Assembly (NCBI GenBank): GCA_028867275.1
Contig: JAGWGU010000008.1
Span: 1 to 44,876, forward strand
Length of the DNA stretch: 44,876 nt
Direction of reading: 5' to 3'
Source: Nitrososphaerota archaeon
Lineage (GTDB): Archaea; Thermoproteota; Nitrososphaeria; Nitrososphaerales; Nitrosopumilaceae
Positions 8,422 to 17,346 of the stretch are shown piece after piece (position 1 is the stretch's first letter; each line of letters starts with the position of its first letter). The translations under genes were made by a program, and so were the position numbers. The notes under the pieces were generated by a model. That model was not told the origin of the DNA. It made no database searches and worked only from the letters and a program-made list of their open reading frames with translations.

Positions 8422-11400
8422 TTATTTTAGCTTATTTTTCTTTATTGTATAATATACTAAAACTAATACCAATACACCCAAAGTTGCAAGAGAAATTTCC
8501 ATGCCTGTAACAAATGATTTGGGCATGTATGAGAATTCTACTGTATGAACACCAGAGGGGACAAATACGGCACGGACCAACCCATCTGCCTTGTATATGC
8601 CAGTCTCCTTGCCGTCAACCGATGCCTTCCACCCTGGATAATACGCATCAGTTAGTACCAATATGGAGCCACCTGAACTGTTTGTTGAAACCTTGACATT
8701 GTTTTCGTTATATGATGTAATTTCAGCTAAACCATTTGTCTTATCTTGCTGCAATTGATTTGAGACATCACTTGGGAGTTGCTCTTCTAGTATAACATCA
8801 TGTCTTAGGTCAAAGTCTGGATTTTGTTTTAAAAAGTCTTGGGCCTTGTCCTTTTGCACTATTTGGTATCTATCCACAAGATATGCCCTTGGGTATGCAT
8901 CCTTGTTTTCTACCACGTTAAAGTTGTTGTAGCTAAATACATGTGACGATTTGGAGTTTGTTATGATTAAAAATGCAAGTTCCTTGTCTGGTTCCTGGGA
9001 ACCATTTTGATAAAATGTTCCACCCAGAACATCCTTGACAAACCCATACCCATCATCAGTATTTTCAAAATAGTATATCTTGACAACATTGTTCTTGTTT
9101 GACTGTGGATACTGTACCTGGATATACAGGGTCTTGTTTTTTATGCCATCAAGTGCAGAAAACTCGAAAACATTAAAGTCAGAATTTCTAACACTTGTTA
9201 CATTCACATATGATTCCCGGTGGTACTTTGAATCATAGGGCACAGAATCTAGCACCAATCTAATCTTGCCTGTGCTGTCAAGTGTCTTTGCATAAAATGA
9301 TATCCCAATGCCTGAAATAGAATCACTTGGAGATACAAAGCTCTGCCCTGTACTATTTGAGATTGTAGATAGTGCAGTAGAATGGGTTGTGATTGTTTTG
9401 TTGGGCCCAATCATGGTAGTCCCAAGATCATAGTTTTGGGATACAAAATATTTTACCCCCATAAAGTCAAAGTATTTTTTTGCATCTACAATCTTTTCCT
9501 GTGCTAGTGCTGGCCCGTATGACCTTGTCCACGGTGGATATCCCATGGTTGTTTCCTGTGCATCAGAATCAATAAAATGATGGGTAAAAGAGTAAAATGA
9601 AGACAGATTAAATGCAGAGATCAATCCAAGGGTGGATATATCATATGCAGAAGGATAGTTTGGCCCCAAGGGAAAGTTGAGAGAGAAAATTCTCGAGTTG
9701 CCAATATTTTCTTTTATGTAGTCGGTGAGTTGGTTTGGCGCAAATACATCATGTCTTTGTACCATTACGTATGGACTTTTTGCCGACAAGAAAACCATCC
9801 CAGATGTTGTACCTATGACAAGTATGACAATTACTACAAATCTGATACTTTTGGTATTTACATTCCATGTTATTCTGTTTGGTCTTAGCATAAAAAATGA
9901 AATAAGTACCATTCCTCCAAGTATTACAACTGCCTTGTATGCCATCCATATTGGATCAAGTCCCATTGGAATATACAGCGAGAGCTCAAGCAAGACAAGC
10001 GGTACTAGGCCAATTATTGTTGATCTGTTCTTTGATACTGCAATTGATGCCACAAGGGCCAAAACTGCAAATAGTATTGCCTGTAGTATCTGGAATCCAA
10101 CATAGCCTATGACATTGCTCTCAGTTATCGTAGCCCTTTGATGTGAAAGATATGGAACCAGTGGAATTGCCAAGAGCAAAATTATAAAAACTGTTATTGC
10201 AAATACAGAACCAATCTTTTTTGCACTTGGAGACTGCAAAAGGCTTTCAATTCCAAATGCCCCTGCCACTGCAAAGCCAATTGGAATTATTGCGCCCAAG
10301 TATCTTGGAAATATGATATACTCTAGAATTGGAAGGTGGCCAATCCAATTTATTCCTGGAACGCCTACTGTCTTCATTATGAAAAATACTGATACTCCAA
10401 AAAAGAAGATTGGTGTGTACCTGTGCAAAGAATTTACATCTTTGTTTCTAATTGATGATAATACACCAAGTACGGAAAAAAAGAGAGCAAAGATTCCTAC
10501 ATATCCCCAAAGAACATTCCAGTTTCCTTGATTTCCCATCAAAGTGCTCCAGTAGGTCTGGACTGGACCCATAATGTATGGAACAAAATTCGTTATTGCA
10601 ACATAGGCTTGGGCATGAGCAATTCCAGCAGTTGCATCATGGCCAAGTGATCCATTTTTTAAAAATTCGTATACTGGCAGGATAAAAAATGAACTTAGAC
10701 CAAGACCGCCAAGATATGCAAGAAAGCCTGATGCTATTGTCCTCCTAGTACTTGGCCTCTGGGGCATGTCGTCTCGTGTGGAGTGAAAATGTTGCCTGAT
10801 TATCCTATATGTCATGTACAGTATGACAAGAGCACTCTGTAGAACAATGGTCTCTATGTGTGCCCCAAGAATGCCACAGGCTATGGCAACACTTGCCACC
10901 GGAATATGTCTAAATTTTTTTTCTTGAAGAATCTTTTCCATTGAATATAAAATCAGTGGAGTAAACAAAATTACTGGAATGCTTGTATGTGGCAGGTACC
11001 ACGTGAATGCACCAGACAACATGTAAAATACACTGCCAACAAGTGAGCTATGAAATCCAAGTCCTATATTTCTCAAGAATAAAAACATAAAGACACCTGC
11101 TCCCCACACTGCAACAAGTAGTCCTAGGTCCCATGTACTGGATGGTAGCAAAAATATTGCAAACAAAGGTGAAAAGATGTAATTGTCTGAATCAGCAGCT
11201 AGAGGTTGACCTCCTCCAATGTATGGATTCCATAGTGGAGCAATGCCGTGCAAGACTTCTTTTGCTGCAAGTGCATGCTCTGGCCATATTTGAGTAAAAT
11301 CCGCAGCTGGATCTAAAGTAGCTGGAAATGGTGCATATTTTTTGGTATGTAGTTCTGTTCCTGCAGGTACAGAAGAGTTGTATGTCTGATTCAAAAATAT

Positions 11401-11496
11401 GAGTGGTGCATAGGCAGTCAAAATTACCAATGCAAGAATTATTGCAGCCTTGGTAGTGGATCCATTTGGATTAAAAATGGTTTTTGTTATGCTCAA
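8422..11496 (-). CDS. YfhO-family large membrane protein (GT-C-like)
   Basis: A 1,024-residue membrane protein with one N-terminal helix, a large loop containing QIWPEHALAAKEVLHG, roughly a dozen further helices up to about residue 570, then a large extracytoplasmic domain and one last helix near residues 995-1015. The end has DAYYPGWKASVDGK and GVHTVEFSYMP, the hallmark of YfhO-type proteins, implicated in bacteria in glycosylating lipid-linked polymers. A role in glycan decoration here is inference. The start is a TTG at 11496; a TATA-like CATATATATC lies about 40 bases upstream. It is single-gene and divergent from hddC. Confidence 0.85.
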   Translation of the reverse strand: MSITKTIFNPNGSTTKAAIILALVILTAYAPLIFLNQTYNSSVPAGTELHTKKYAPFPATLDPAADFTQIWPEHALAAKEVLHGIAPLWNPYIGGGQPLAADSDNYIFSPLFAIFLLPSSTWDLGLLVAVWGAGVFMFLFLRNIGLGFHSSLVGSVFYMLSGAFTWYLPHTSIPVILFTPLILYSMEKILQEKKFRHIPVASVAIACGILGAHIETIVLQSALVILYMTYRIIRQHFHSTRDDMPQRPSTRRTIASGFLAYLGGLGLSSFFILPVYEFLKNGSLGHDATAGIAHAQAYVAITNFVPYIMGPVQTYWSTLMGNQGNWNVLWGYVGIFALFFSVLGVLSSIRNKDVNSLHRYTPIFFFGVSVFFIMKTVGVPGINWIGHLPILEYIIFPRYLGAIIPIGFAVAGAFGIESLLQSPSAKKIGSVFAITVFIILLLAIPLVPYLSHQRATITESNVIGYVGFQILQAILFAVLALVASIAVSKNRSTIIGLVPLVLLELSLYIPMGLDPIWMAYKAVVILGGMVLISFFMLRPNRITWNVNTKSIRFVVIVILVIGTTSGMVFLSAKSPYVMVQRHDVFAPNQLTDYIKENIGNSRIFSLNFPLGPNYPSAYDISTLGLISAFNLSSFYSFTHHFIDSDAQETTMGYPPWTRSYGPALAQEKIVDAKKYFDFMGVKYFVSQNYDLGTTMIGPNKTITTHSTALSTISNSTGQSFVSPSDSISGIGISFYAKTLDSTGKIRLVLDSVPYDSKYHRESYVNVTSVRNSDFNVFEFSALDGIKNKTLYIQVQYPQSNKNNVVKIYYFENTDDGYGFVKDVLGGTFYQNGSQEPDKELAFLIITNSKSSHVFSYNNFNVVENKDAYPRAYLVDRYQIVQKDKAQDFLKQNPDFDLRHDVILEEQLPSDVSNQLQQDKTNGLAEITSYNENNVKVSTNSSGGSILVLTDAYYPGWKASVDGKETGIYKADGLVRAVFVPSGVHTVEFSYMPKSFVTGMEISLATLGVLVLVLVYYTIKKNKLK

Positions 11497-11628
11497 ATGC
11501 TTGTTCAGCCTGTATCCTTGAAATTAAATCATGATATATATGCTATTTATGAAAACTAGACAAAATCAAACAACTGATTAAAAAGATTAATTGATCTTTG
11601 TTATCTAATCTACTCTGATTATTGTATC

Positions 11629-12324
11629 ATGACACAAATTGTAGTCTTGGCTGGCGGAAAAGCTACTAGATTGTATCCTGTAACCAAGGATATGCCAAAG
11701 AGTATGGTAAAGATCAACGGTACCCCATTCATAACTCATCAAATTAATCTTTTCAAGAGAAATGGCATCTCTGATATTGTTCTCTGTGTTGGCGTGTTTT
11801 CTGATCAAATAATTGACTATGTAGGTGATGGTTCAAAGCTTGGAGTATCAGTAAAATATTCTATTGAAAATGAGACAAATCTTCTTGGCACACTTGGAGC
11901 ACTGCTCAATGCACATGATCTTTTGTCAGACATATTTTTTGTAACATTTGGCGACTCTTACTTGGAAATTGACTATGGAAAAATCTATGAAAAATTCTTG
12001 CATTCTGACAAAATGGGATTGATGACTGTATACAAGAACAACAACAAGTACGTATCCAGTAATACTGCAATCAAGGACGGAATGGTAATACGATATGACA
12101 AATCAAATAGTGATATTTTTGAGTATGTTGATTACGGCCTTTCGATTTTCAGAAAAAAGGCACTAGATTTTTTCCCAAAAAACAAGAACCTAGATCTGAC
12201 CCAGCTAAACCAGAAGCTGATCTCTATGAATGAACTGGCTGCATACGAAGTACATCAAAAATTCTATGAGATAGGAACGTTTGAGGGGATTTCTGATCTA
12301 GAGCTGCATCTGAAAACTAGGTAG
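11629..12324 (+). CDS. hddC: Sugar-phosphate nucleotidyltransferase, HddC-like
   Basis: A 231-residue nucleotidyltransferase. The signature is LAGGKATRLYPVT with KSMVKINGTPFI; the change of the second Gly of GGxGTR to Ala is usual in the HddC-like group. TFGDSYLEID carries the metal-binding Asp. Length and position beside gmhA, gmhB and hddA point to D-glycero-alpha-D-manno-heptose-1-phosphate guanylyltransferase, which gives GDP-heptose. The nucleotide (GTP or another) is not proven by the sequence. It converges on the kinase-like gene with only two bases between the stop codons. Confidence 0.8.
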   Translation: MTQIVVLAGGKATRLYPVTKDMPKSMVKINGTPFITHQINLFKRNGISDIVLCVGVFSDQIIDYVGDGSKLGVSVKYSIENETNLLGTLGALLNAHDLLSDIFFVTFGDSYLEIDYGKIYEKFLHSDKMGLMTVYKNNNKYVSSNTAIKDGMVIRYDKSNSDIFEYVDYGLSIFRKKALDFFPKNKNLDLTQLNQKLISMNELAAYEVHQKFYEIGTFEGISDLELHLKTR

Positions 12325-12326
12325 AT

Positions 12327-13310
12327 CTATTTTTCTTCCAACCATCTGTCATACTCTAATTTTGCCTTTTTTATGTCGCTCAGGGATAGTGAATCTGCAC
12401 TGCTCTTGGATACTGCAATTCCTGCAGCAATGTTTCCTAGCTTGCACGAGTCATGAAAATTAACAGAGCCTGCAAGTGATATGCTTGTTACGGCAGTCAT
12501 GGCCTCACCAATGCCTTTTATGTCAATTTTTACATTTTCTGTGGCAGGCATTTCTGTTGTAGTATCTTCATCATAAATTGCAATACCTTCTCCCCCTCTT
12601 GTGAGAAGGATTCTATTTGATTGTAATACACTTGCTAGTCTGCTACAGATCAAATGCGATGGTACCTTGCTTATCTCTGGTTCTTTAATTAGTAAAGCGG
12701 CATTTTCCAAATTAATTTTAATTATGGTACTAGGATCTTTGTACATCAAATAGTTATAGCCTGCCGAAGTTATGAAGACATCGATTTTTCTTCGTTTTGA
12801 TTCTAAAATAAGATGTTCTGCAATTTTCTTGTTGAGGGTACCAAACCCATAATCTGCTATTATTACTAATTTTGTATTTCTTAGCTCATCTGTTATTATT
12901 TTGATTATCTTTTTTGTATTTATCTCATCTAGCTTTTCATCAAAAATTTCATCAAATCGTGCAGTCTGTATGTTGTTTACCATTATTCTAGATATCTGAG
13001 GCGTTTTTCTTCTTGTCTCTAAAATTCTAGAAGTGCGAATTTTCAGTTTTGTCAATTTTTTTCTAATCATTTTTCCTGGTATGTCGTCTCCGATTATTCC
13101 TATTGGAACTATGTTTTTAGCTCCCAGTCTTGATAATTTTTCTGCAATTATGCCAGCTGTACCCAAAAAAGATTCAGAATGTGTGACATCTACTATGGGT
13201 ACAGGCGCATCGCGCGCAATTCTGTTTATGGTACCGTGGTAAAATTGATTTATTGAAAAATCTCCAACAAGAATTATCTTCTTATCCGTACTTTTAGCCA
13301 CATCTTCCAA
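12327..13310 (-). CDS. PfkB/HldA-like sugar kinase homologue with altered catalytic motifs
   Basis: A 327-residue protein of the PfkB ribokinase superfamily, closest in pattern to the kinase half of HldE (NRIARDAPVPIVDV, LSRLGAK, TRGGEGIAIYD). Three normally conserved sites differ: GDxxxD near the N-terminus is GDFSIN (Asn21), the GGAxNVA motif is GTAGIIA, and the catalytic GAGD is GIGE with Glu269 for the base Asp. It may be inactive, regulatory or re-specialised, especially because HddA is present in the same operon. It starts at TTG 13310 with a TATA-like element at 13323-13337, so it may have its own promoter inside the heptose operon. Confidence 0.8.
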   Translation of the reverse strand: MEDVAKSTDKKIILVGDFSINQFYHGTINRIARDAPVPIVDVTHSESFLGTAGIIAEKLSRLGAKNIVPIGIIGDDIPGKMIRKKLTKLKIRTSRILETRRKTPQISRIMVNNIQTARFDEIFDEKLDEINTKKIIKIITDELRNTKLVIIADYGFGTLNKKIAEHLILESKRRKIDVFITSAGYNYLMYKDPSTIIKINLENAALLIKEPEISKVPSHLICSRLASVLQSNRILLTRGGEGIAIYDEDTTTEMPATENVKIDIKGIGEAMTAVTSISLAGSVNFHDSCKLGNIAAGIAVSKSSADSLSLSDIKKAKLEYDRWLEEK

Positions 13311-13322
13311 TTTACTATCTTG

Positions 13323-13337
13323 TATAATTATATTTAT
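13323..13337 (-). promoter_or_regulatory. TATA-like element before the PfkB-like gene
   Basis: Reads ATAAATATAATTATA on the minus strand, about 15-27 bases before the TTG start at 13310. Supports that start and a separate transcript for this gene. Confidence 0.4.
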
Positions 13338-13360
13338 GATGGAATAATCAAAATTTGGAT

Positions 13361-14020
13361 TTATTTATTCGTAAATTCTTTCCATGCCTTGTCAAACTCC
13401 TCGATGGTCTCTTGGGTTTTTTTGTGATATGGCATTTCTGAGATGATTTTGTACGGAATTGTGATTATGTGTGCCCCTGCTGCGGCAATCTGCTCGACGT
13501 CTTTTGGATGCCTGATGCTTCCAGCTATGAGTTTTGCTGAATATCGATTCTCCTTGACCCAGTCAGCGTATTCCCTTATGGTTTGTAGGGGATTTTCACC
13601 CGCATCCTTTGCTCTGTTGTAAAACAAGCTTACATAGGTAGCACCAGCCTTTGTTGCCAACATAAGCTGGTTTAGATTCATCATTACCGTCACATTGATC
13701 TTTATACCTTCTTTGGATAATATGTTGATGGCTTCTAGCCCCATCCCATCTGCAGTCATGGCAATTTTTGGTATCACATTTGGTGCTATGTTTACAAAGA
13801 ATCTTGCATCATTGAGTATCTCTTCTAATGTAGAGCCGTTTGACTCTACACTTACTGGCTTGTTTCCTAACATCTTACAAATTTCAAGCACTCTGTCTTG
13901 AAAGTCTACACCTTTTTCATTTAGAAAAATTTTTTGGTTTGTTGTTACGCCGTCAATAATTCCCCATCTTAAAATATGACTAATTTCAGTAACGCTTGCA
14001 GTATCAAGAAATATCTCCAT
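13361..14020 (-). CDS. Transaldolase / fructose-6-phosphate-aldolase-type, heptose operon
   Basis: A 219-residue TIM-barrel protein of the small transaldolase (TalC/MipB/FSA) type. It starts MEIFLDTASVTEI and has DGVTTNQ, the Schiff-base lysine in IPKIAMT (Lys85, the same number as in E. coli FSA), and KAGATYVSLFYNR. In the usual family VTTNPS follows the strand; here it is VTTNQK. Lying between gmhB and the PfkB-like gene, it could provide sedoheptulose-7-phosphate, the GmhA substrate, from fructose-6-P and erythrose-4-P. Transaldolase versus aldolase activity cannot be decided from sequence. Confidence 0.85.
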   Translation of the reverse strand: MEIFLDTASVTEISHILRWGIIDGVTTNQKIFLNEKGVDFQDRVLEICKMLGNKPVSVESNGSTLEEILNDARFFVNIAPNVIPKIAMTADGMGLEAINILSKEGIKINVTVMMNLNQLMLATKAGATYVSLFYNRAKDAGENPLQTIREYADWVKENRYSAKLIAGSIRHPKDVEQIAAAGAHIITIPYKIISEMPYHKKTQETIEEFDKAWKEFTNK

Positions 14021-14079
14021 GATTGCAAATCTTTACTAATTGTAATTAAGGGTTTCCTAACAAAATACACAAATCTAAT

Positions 14080-14694
14080 TCAAGATACACTTGTTGTCTT
14101 TTCTATTTTTTTTATATAGTTTGCAGCTTCAAGCAAATCATGTGCAACATAGAAAGGGTTGATCTTCTTTTCATGAAAAACTCTTGTTACTGTGGAATTG
14201 ATATTCCCAATGAAGATGGTTCTGCATTTTACTCTCTTTGCAAGCTGCATATCTGTAATTCCATCTCCTATTAGAAATGAATTTTTTGTATCTATGTTGT
14301 GCTCTTTTACTGCATCAAAGAAAAGTTTAGTTCCAGGTTTTCTGCATTGGCATTTTTTCTTGTATTTTGGTATTTTGGCATTGGGGTGATGTAAACAATA
14401 GTATTGTCCTGCAAGTGTAACATTGCTGTCATGTAATTGGCTTTCTAATTTTCTTTTTATCTTGAGAAATTCAGACATGTCGTATTGTCCTTTTGCTATT
14501 CCTGGCTGGTTTGATATTATGATCAACTTGTATCCAAGTTTGCTTAGGATCTTCATTGCCTTAATCGAACTTTTAATCACATTGAACTGTCCTGAAGAAT
14601 TTGGCGAATCTACAAGGCCCTCTTCTGAATTTATAACTAGGTCATTGACTACTCCGTCTCTGTCAAGTAAGATTGCTTTGCTCTTCTTATTCAT
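14080..14694 (-). CDS. gmhB: D-glycero-D-manno-heptose 1,7-bisphosphate phosphatase (HAD)
   Basis: A 204-residue HAD-family phosphatase with the nucleophile motif LLDRDGVVND (Asp11, acid/base Asp13), IISNQPGIAKG (motif II) and IGDGITDMQLA (motif IV). A GmhB-type zinc site is formed by Cys100, His102, Cys115 and Cys117 (CLHHP and CQCRKPG). It removes the 7-phosphate from heptose-1,7-bisphosphate, giving heptose-1-phosphate for HddC. It overlaps gmhA by eight bases, so the two are probably translated together. Confidence 0.92.
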   Translation of the reverse strand: MNKKSKAILLDRDGVVNDLVINSEEGLVDSPNSSGQFNVIKSSIKAMKILSKLGYKLIIISNQPGIAKGQYDMSEFLKIKRKLESQLHDSNVTLAGQYYCLHHPNAKIPKYKKKCQCRKPGTKLFFDAVKEHNIDTKNSFLIGDGITDMQLAKRVKCRTIFIGNINSTVTRVFHEKKINPFYVAHDLLEAANYIKKIEKTTSVS

Positions 14695-15289
14695 CTGCCG
14701 CTAGTTTTTCTCGTATGATTGAGCAAATCATGTGAGTAAGTATCAGATGAAATCCTTCAACATGTGGGGTTGAATTGATTGGCACTGTTATGCAGGCATC
14801 TGCCAAATTACGTAGTGCACCTCCATCAAACCCTACCAATCCTACCACCTTGCCTCCTCGTTGCTGCACGTATTTTGCAGCCCTTAGAAGATTTTGTGAC
14901 CACATGGCAGCATGATCCTTGCCACTGCCTCCATGAACACTTACTGCAATAAGATAGTCTCCGTCATCCATCAAATTTTCTAACTGATAATGGTAAACGC
15001 TATCCCATCCTTCATCATTAACAAGTGCTGTCAGCAATGGGACATTGTCCTCCAGAGAAATTACTCTAAATCTGGTTTTTTCTGGTACTGATGTGTATTT
15101 GTTTAAATCGCATGCAAAATGGGTGGCAGTTGAAGCAGAGCCGCCATTTCCAATTACAAATATTTTCTTGTTTTTTAACCTGGCCTCATTTAGGATCTCT
15201 ATTGCTTTATTGATGTCTTCCTTAGATATTGTGTCTGCGATTTTCTTTACGTCCTCTAGATACTGACTAATGGAATTAATGTTGTTCAT
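14687..15289 (-). CDS. gmhA: Phosphoheptose isomerase (SIS domain)
   Basis: A 200-residue SIS-domain isomerase that turns sedoheptulose-7-phosphate into D-glycero-D-manno-heptose-7-phosphate. It has GNGGSAST at residues 47-54, HFACDLNKYT, SVHGGSGKD and the C-terminal VEGFHLILTHMIC, where GmhA keeps its metal- and substrate-binding residues. Length is normal for the family (about 192). It overlaps hddA by four bases and gmhB by eight, forming the core of the heptose operon. Confidence 0.93.
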   Translation of the reverse strand: MNNINSISQYLEDVKKIADTISKEDINKAIEILNEARLKNKKIFVIGNGGSASTATHFACDLNKYTSVPEKTRFRVISLEDNVPLLTALVNDEGWDSVYHYQLENLMDDGDYLIAVSVHGGSGKDHAAMWSQNLLRAAKYVQQRGGKVVGLVGFDGGALRNLADACITVPINSTPHVEGFHLILTHMICSIIREKLAADE

Positions 15290-16287
15290 TGAAACTTGCT
15301 CGAAAGGTTGAATATTATTTTGCTTCCCTCGCTTTCAAAAGGCATTTTTACTTCTCTAAGTCCTGATGAAATAAATTCTTTTCTTAAACTATTCTTTGCC
15401 TCTCTGTCTTTTACATAAAACATGAGAAACCCTCCTCCACCTGCACCTATGATCTTTCCTCCCAGGGCACCGTTTTTCTTTGCTAGCTCATATTGTTTGT
15501 CAATTAGTGAGTTTGAAATCTTTGATGATGTTTTTTTCTTTTCGTTCCAGTGGTAATCCATCAATCTCCCAAACTCATCAACATCGTCATTTTCCAGACA
15601 TTTCTTGATGTCCAAACCTATTTCTTTAATCTTATTTAGATACTCCAAGCTCATTGGATTTTTATGGGAATTATTTTTCTGATCTTTTAATACTTCTGAG
15701 GCAGATCTTATTATCCCTGTATCAAAAAATACTAGATTATTTTCTAGTGTTTCTTTAGCATAATCTGAGATCTTTAATGGTTCCACATCCACATCTCCAT
15801 TTTTTTTAATTGTGAAACATGTGAGATTTCCAAAAGTTGCAATATACTGATCCTGTTTTCCAGAGGGCTCCTTTAAAAGATCCATCTCTACATTGCATGC
15901 CATCTCAGCTAAATCTTTTCTTATGATATCTTGTCTGTTGAATGTCAAAAGTGAGTGAAGCAATCCCACTGTAAAACTTCCAGATGATCCCAAACCTGAT
16001 TGTGCTGGCATGTCTGCATATGATATAATTTCAATATGTTCTGTCAAGTCTAACATTTTCAAACATTCTTTCACTATTGGATGTTGTATTTCTTCTACAG
16101 TATCACAAATCTCAGTCTGCGAATAGCTAACCCTGATATTTTTTTCATATCTATTTGAAACCAAAATGTAGACGTATCTTTGAATAGCTGCTGATAAAAA
16201 AAAACCTCCTTCCTTCTCATAATAAAAGGGAAGATCAGTTCCTCCGCCACCCAAACTTATCCTAAAGGGTGTCTTGGAAATTATCAT
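15286..16287 (-). CDS. hddA: D-glycero-D-manno-heptose 7-phosphate kinase (GHMP)
   Basis: A 333-residue GHMP kinase, first gene of the heptose operon. The N-terminus reads ISKTPFRISLGGGGTDLP, the ATP-binding motif PAQSGLGSSGSFTVG is at residues 94-108, and GGKIIGAGGGGFLMF forms motif 3. These are characteristic of HddA, which phosphorylates heptose-7-P at C1 to the alpha-bisphosphate of the GDP-heptose branch. Its presence indicates the GDP route more than the ADP route. It is divergent from the epimerase gene across a 97-bp gap. Confidence 0.92.
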   Translation of the reverse strand: MIISKTPFRISLGGGGTDLPFYYEKEGGFFLSAAIQRYVYILVSNRYEKNIRVSYSQTEICDTVEEIQHPIVKECLKMLDLTEHIEIISYADMPAQSGLGSSGSFTVGLLHSLLTFNRQDIIRKDLAEMACNVEMDLLKEPSGKQDQYIATFGNLTCFTIKKNGDVDVEPLKISDYAKETLENNLVFFDTGIIRSASEVLKDQKNNSHKNPMSLEYLNKIKEIGLDIKKCLENDDVDEFGRLMDYHWNEKKKTSSKISNSLIDKQYELAKKNGALGGKIIGAGGGGFLMFYVKDREAKNSLRKEFISSGLREVKMPFESEGSKIIFNLSSKFQ

Positions 16288-16353
16288 TATTTTAAGAATT
16301 GAACAGTCTGTTTTAATCCTTTATGGAATGATCAATTCTTGAATATCAGAAGA

Positions 16354-16362
16354 TTTTTTATG
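16354..16362 (+). promoter_or_regulatory. TATA box of the epimerase operon
   Basis: TTTTTTATG lies about 27 bases before the TTG codon at 16385, which supports TTG as the start of a leaderless message for the four-gene module. Confidence 0.45.
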
Positions 16363-16384
16363 TCCAAACCAAAATCTTGGTCTG

Positions 16385-17341
16385 TTGACTAAATTTATCG
16401 TAACTGGTGGTGCCGGATTCATTGGAAGTCACATGGTACACAGATTACTAAATAGTGGACATGAGGTTAGAGTTATTGATAAAATCTCACTTGATCAGGC
16501 AATTAGATTACAATCTGTTGCTAGTGACAAGAAATTCAGCTATTGCCAAAGAGACTTGTCTCAAGTCGAAACACTTGAACCAGATTTTAGAGGTTTTGAA
16601 GCGGTTGTACATTTTGCTGCAAGTGCAGACATTTCCTTGGGGCAAAAGAACACTGACTTGGACTTGAAACATGGAACTGTTGTGACTTTGAAAGTCCTTG
16701 AAGCAATGAGGCTGTGCAATATAAAAAAAATCATTTTTTCCTCAAGCTCTACAGTATATGGATTTCCAATCAAGGTGCCTACAACTGAAGATACTGGAAT
16801 GATGTTTCCAGCTTCTCTGTATGGTGCATCCAAGTTGGCCTCTGAAGCACTAATCAGCGCATTTTGTTATTTGTATGATATGAAATGTTGGATATTCCGA
16901 TTTGGAAACGTAATAGGAAATGATACCGCACGAGGAGTTATTTTTGACTTGGTTCATAAACTAAGGAAAAATCAGGATGAACTAGAAGTACTTGGAAATG
17001 GCGAACAAGTAAAAGATTATGTAAACATCGATGACTGCCTGGATGCAATTTTGCATTCGTTTTCCAAGGCTGATGAAAAGATAAACGTGTTCAATCTAAG
17101 TTCTGGGACAATACTTTCAGTAAAAGATCTAGTCAAAATAATTTTAGAAGAAATGAATCTCAAAAATACTAGAATCAGATACACCGGAGGGCCTCAAGGA
17201 TGGGGAGGTGGCGGATGGGCAGGTGATGTCAAAATCGTTCATTATGATATATCTAAATTAAAGAAACTTGGCTGGTCGCCAAAGTTTTCATCTGCAGAAG
17301 CGGTTAGATTGGCTGTAAAAGGAACCATAAAGAATAGTTAA
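16385..17341 (+). CDS. NAD-dependent nucleotide-sugar epimerase/dehydratase
   Basis: A 318-residue extended SDR, UDP-glucose-4-epimerase-like. It starts at TTG and opens with IVTGGAGFIGSHMV. Ser of the triad is in FSSSSTVYG and the YxxxK motif is LYGASKLAS. The C-terminus has YTGGPQGWGGGGWAGD, a glycine-rich stretch that I do not associate with GalE itself. It leads a four-gene operon with a dehydrogenase-like protein (5-bp gap), a Gfo/Idh/MocA oxidoreductase and another SDR. Substrate unknown; a UDP- or GDP-sugar is likely. Confidence 0.87.
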   Translation: MTKFIVTGGAGFIGSHMVHRLLNSGHEVRVIDKISLDQAIRLQSVASDKKFSYCQRDLSQVETLEPDFRGFEAVVHFAASADISLGQKNTDLDLKHGTVVTLKVLEAMRLCNIKKIIFSSSSTVYGFPIKVPTTEDTGMMFPASLYGASKLASEALISAFCYLYDMKCWIFRFGNVIGNDTARGVIFDLVHKLRKNQDELEVLGNGEQVKDYVNIDDCLDAILHSFSKADEKINVFNLSSGTILSVKDLVKIILEEMNLKNTRIRYTGGPQGWGGGGWAGDVKIVHYDISKLKKLGWSPKFSSAEAVRLAVKGTIKNS

Positions 17342-17346
17342 GATCC

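Noticed and set aside
9725-10105. 126-aa open frame on the plus strand inside the YfhO-type gene
   Set aside because: Shadow of transmembrane codons on the other strand.
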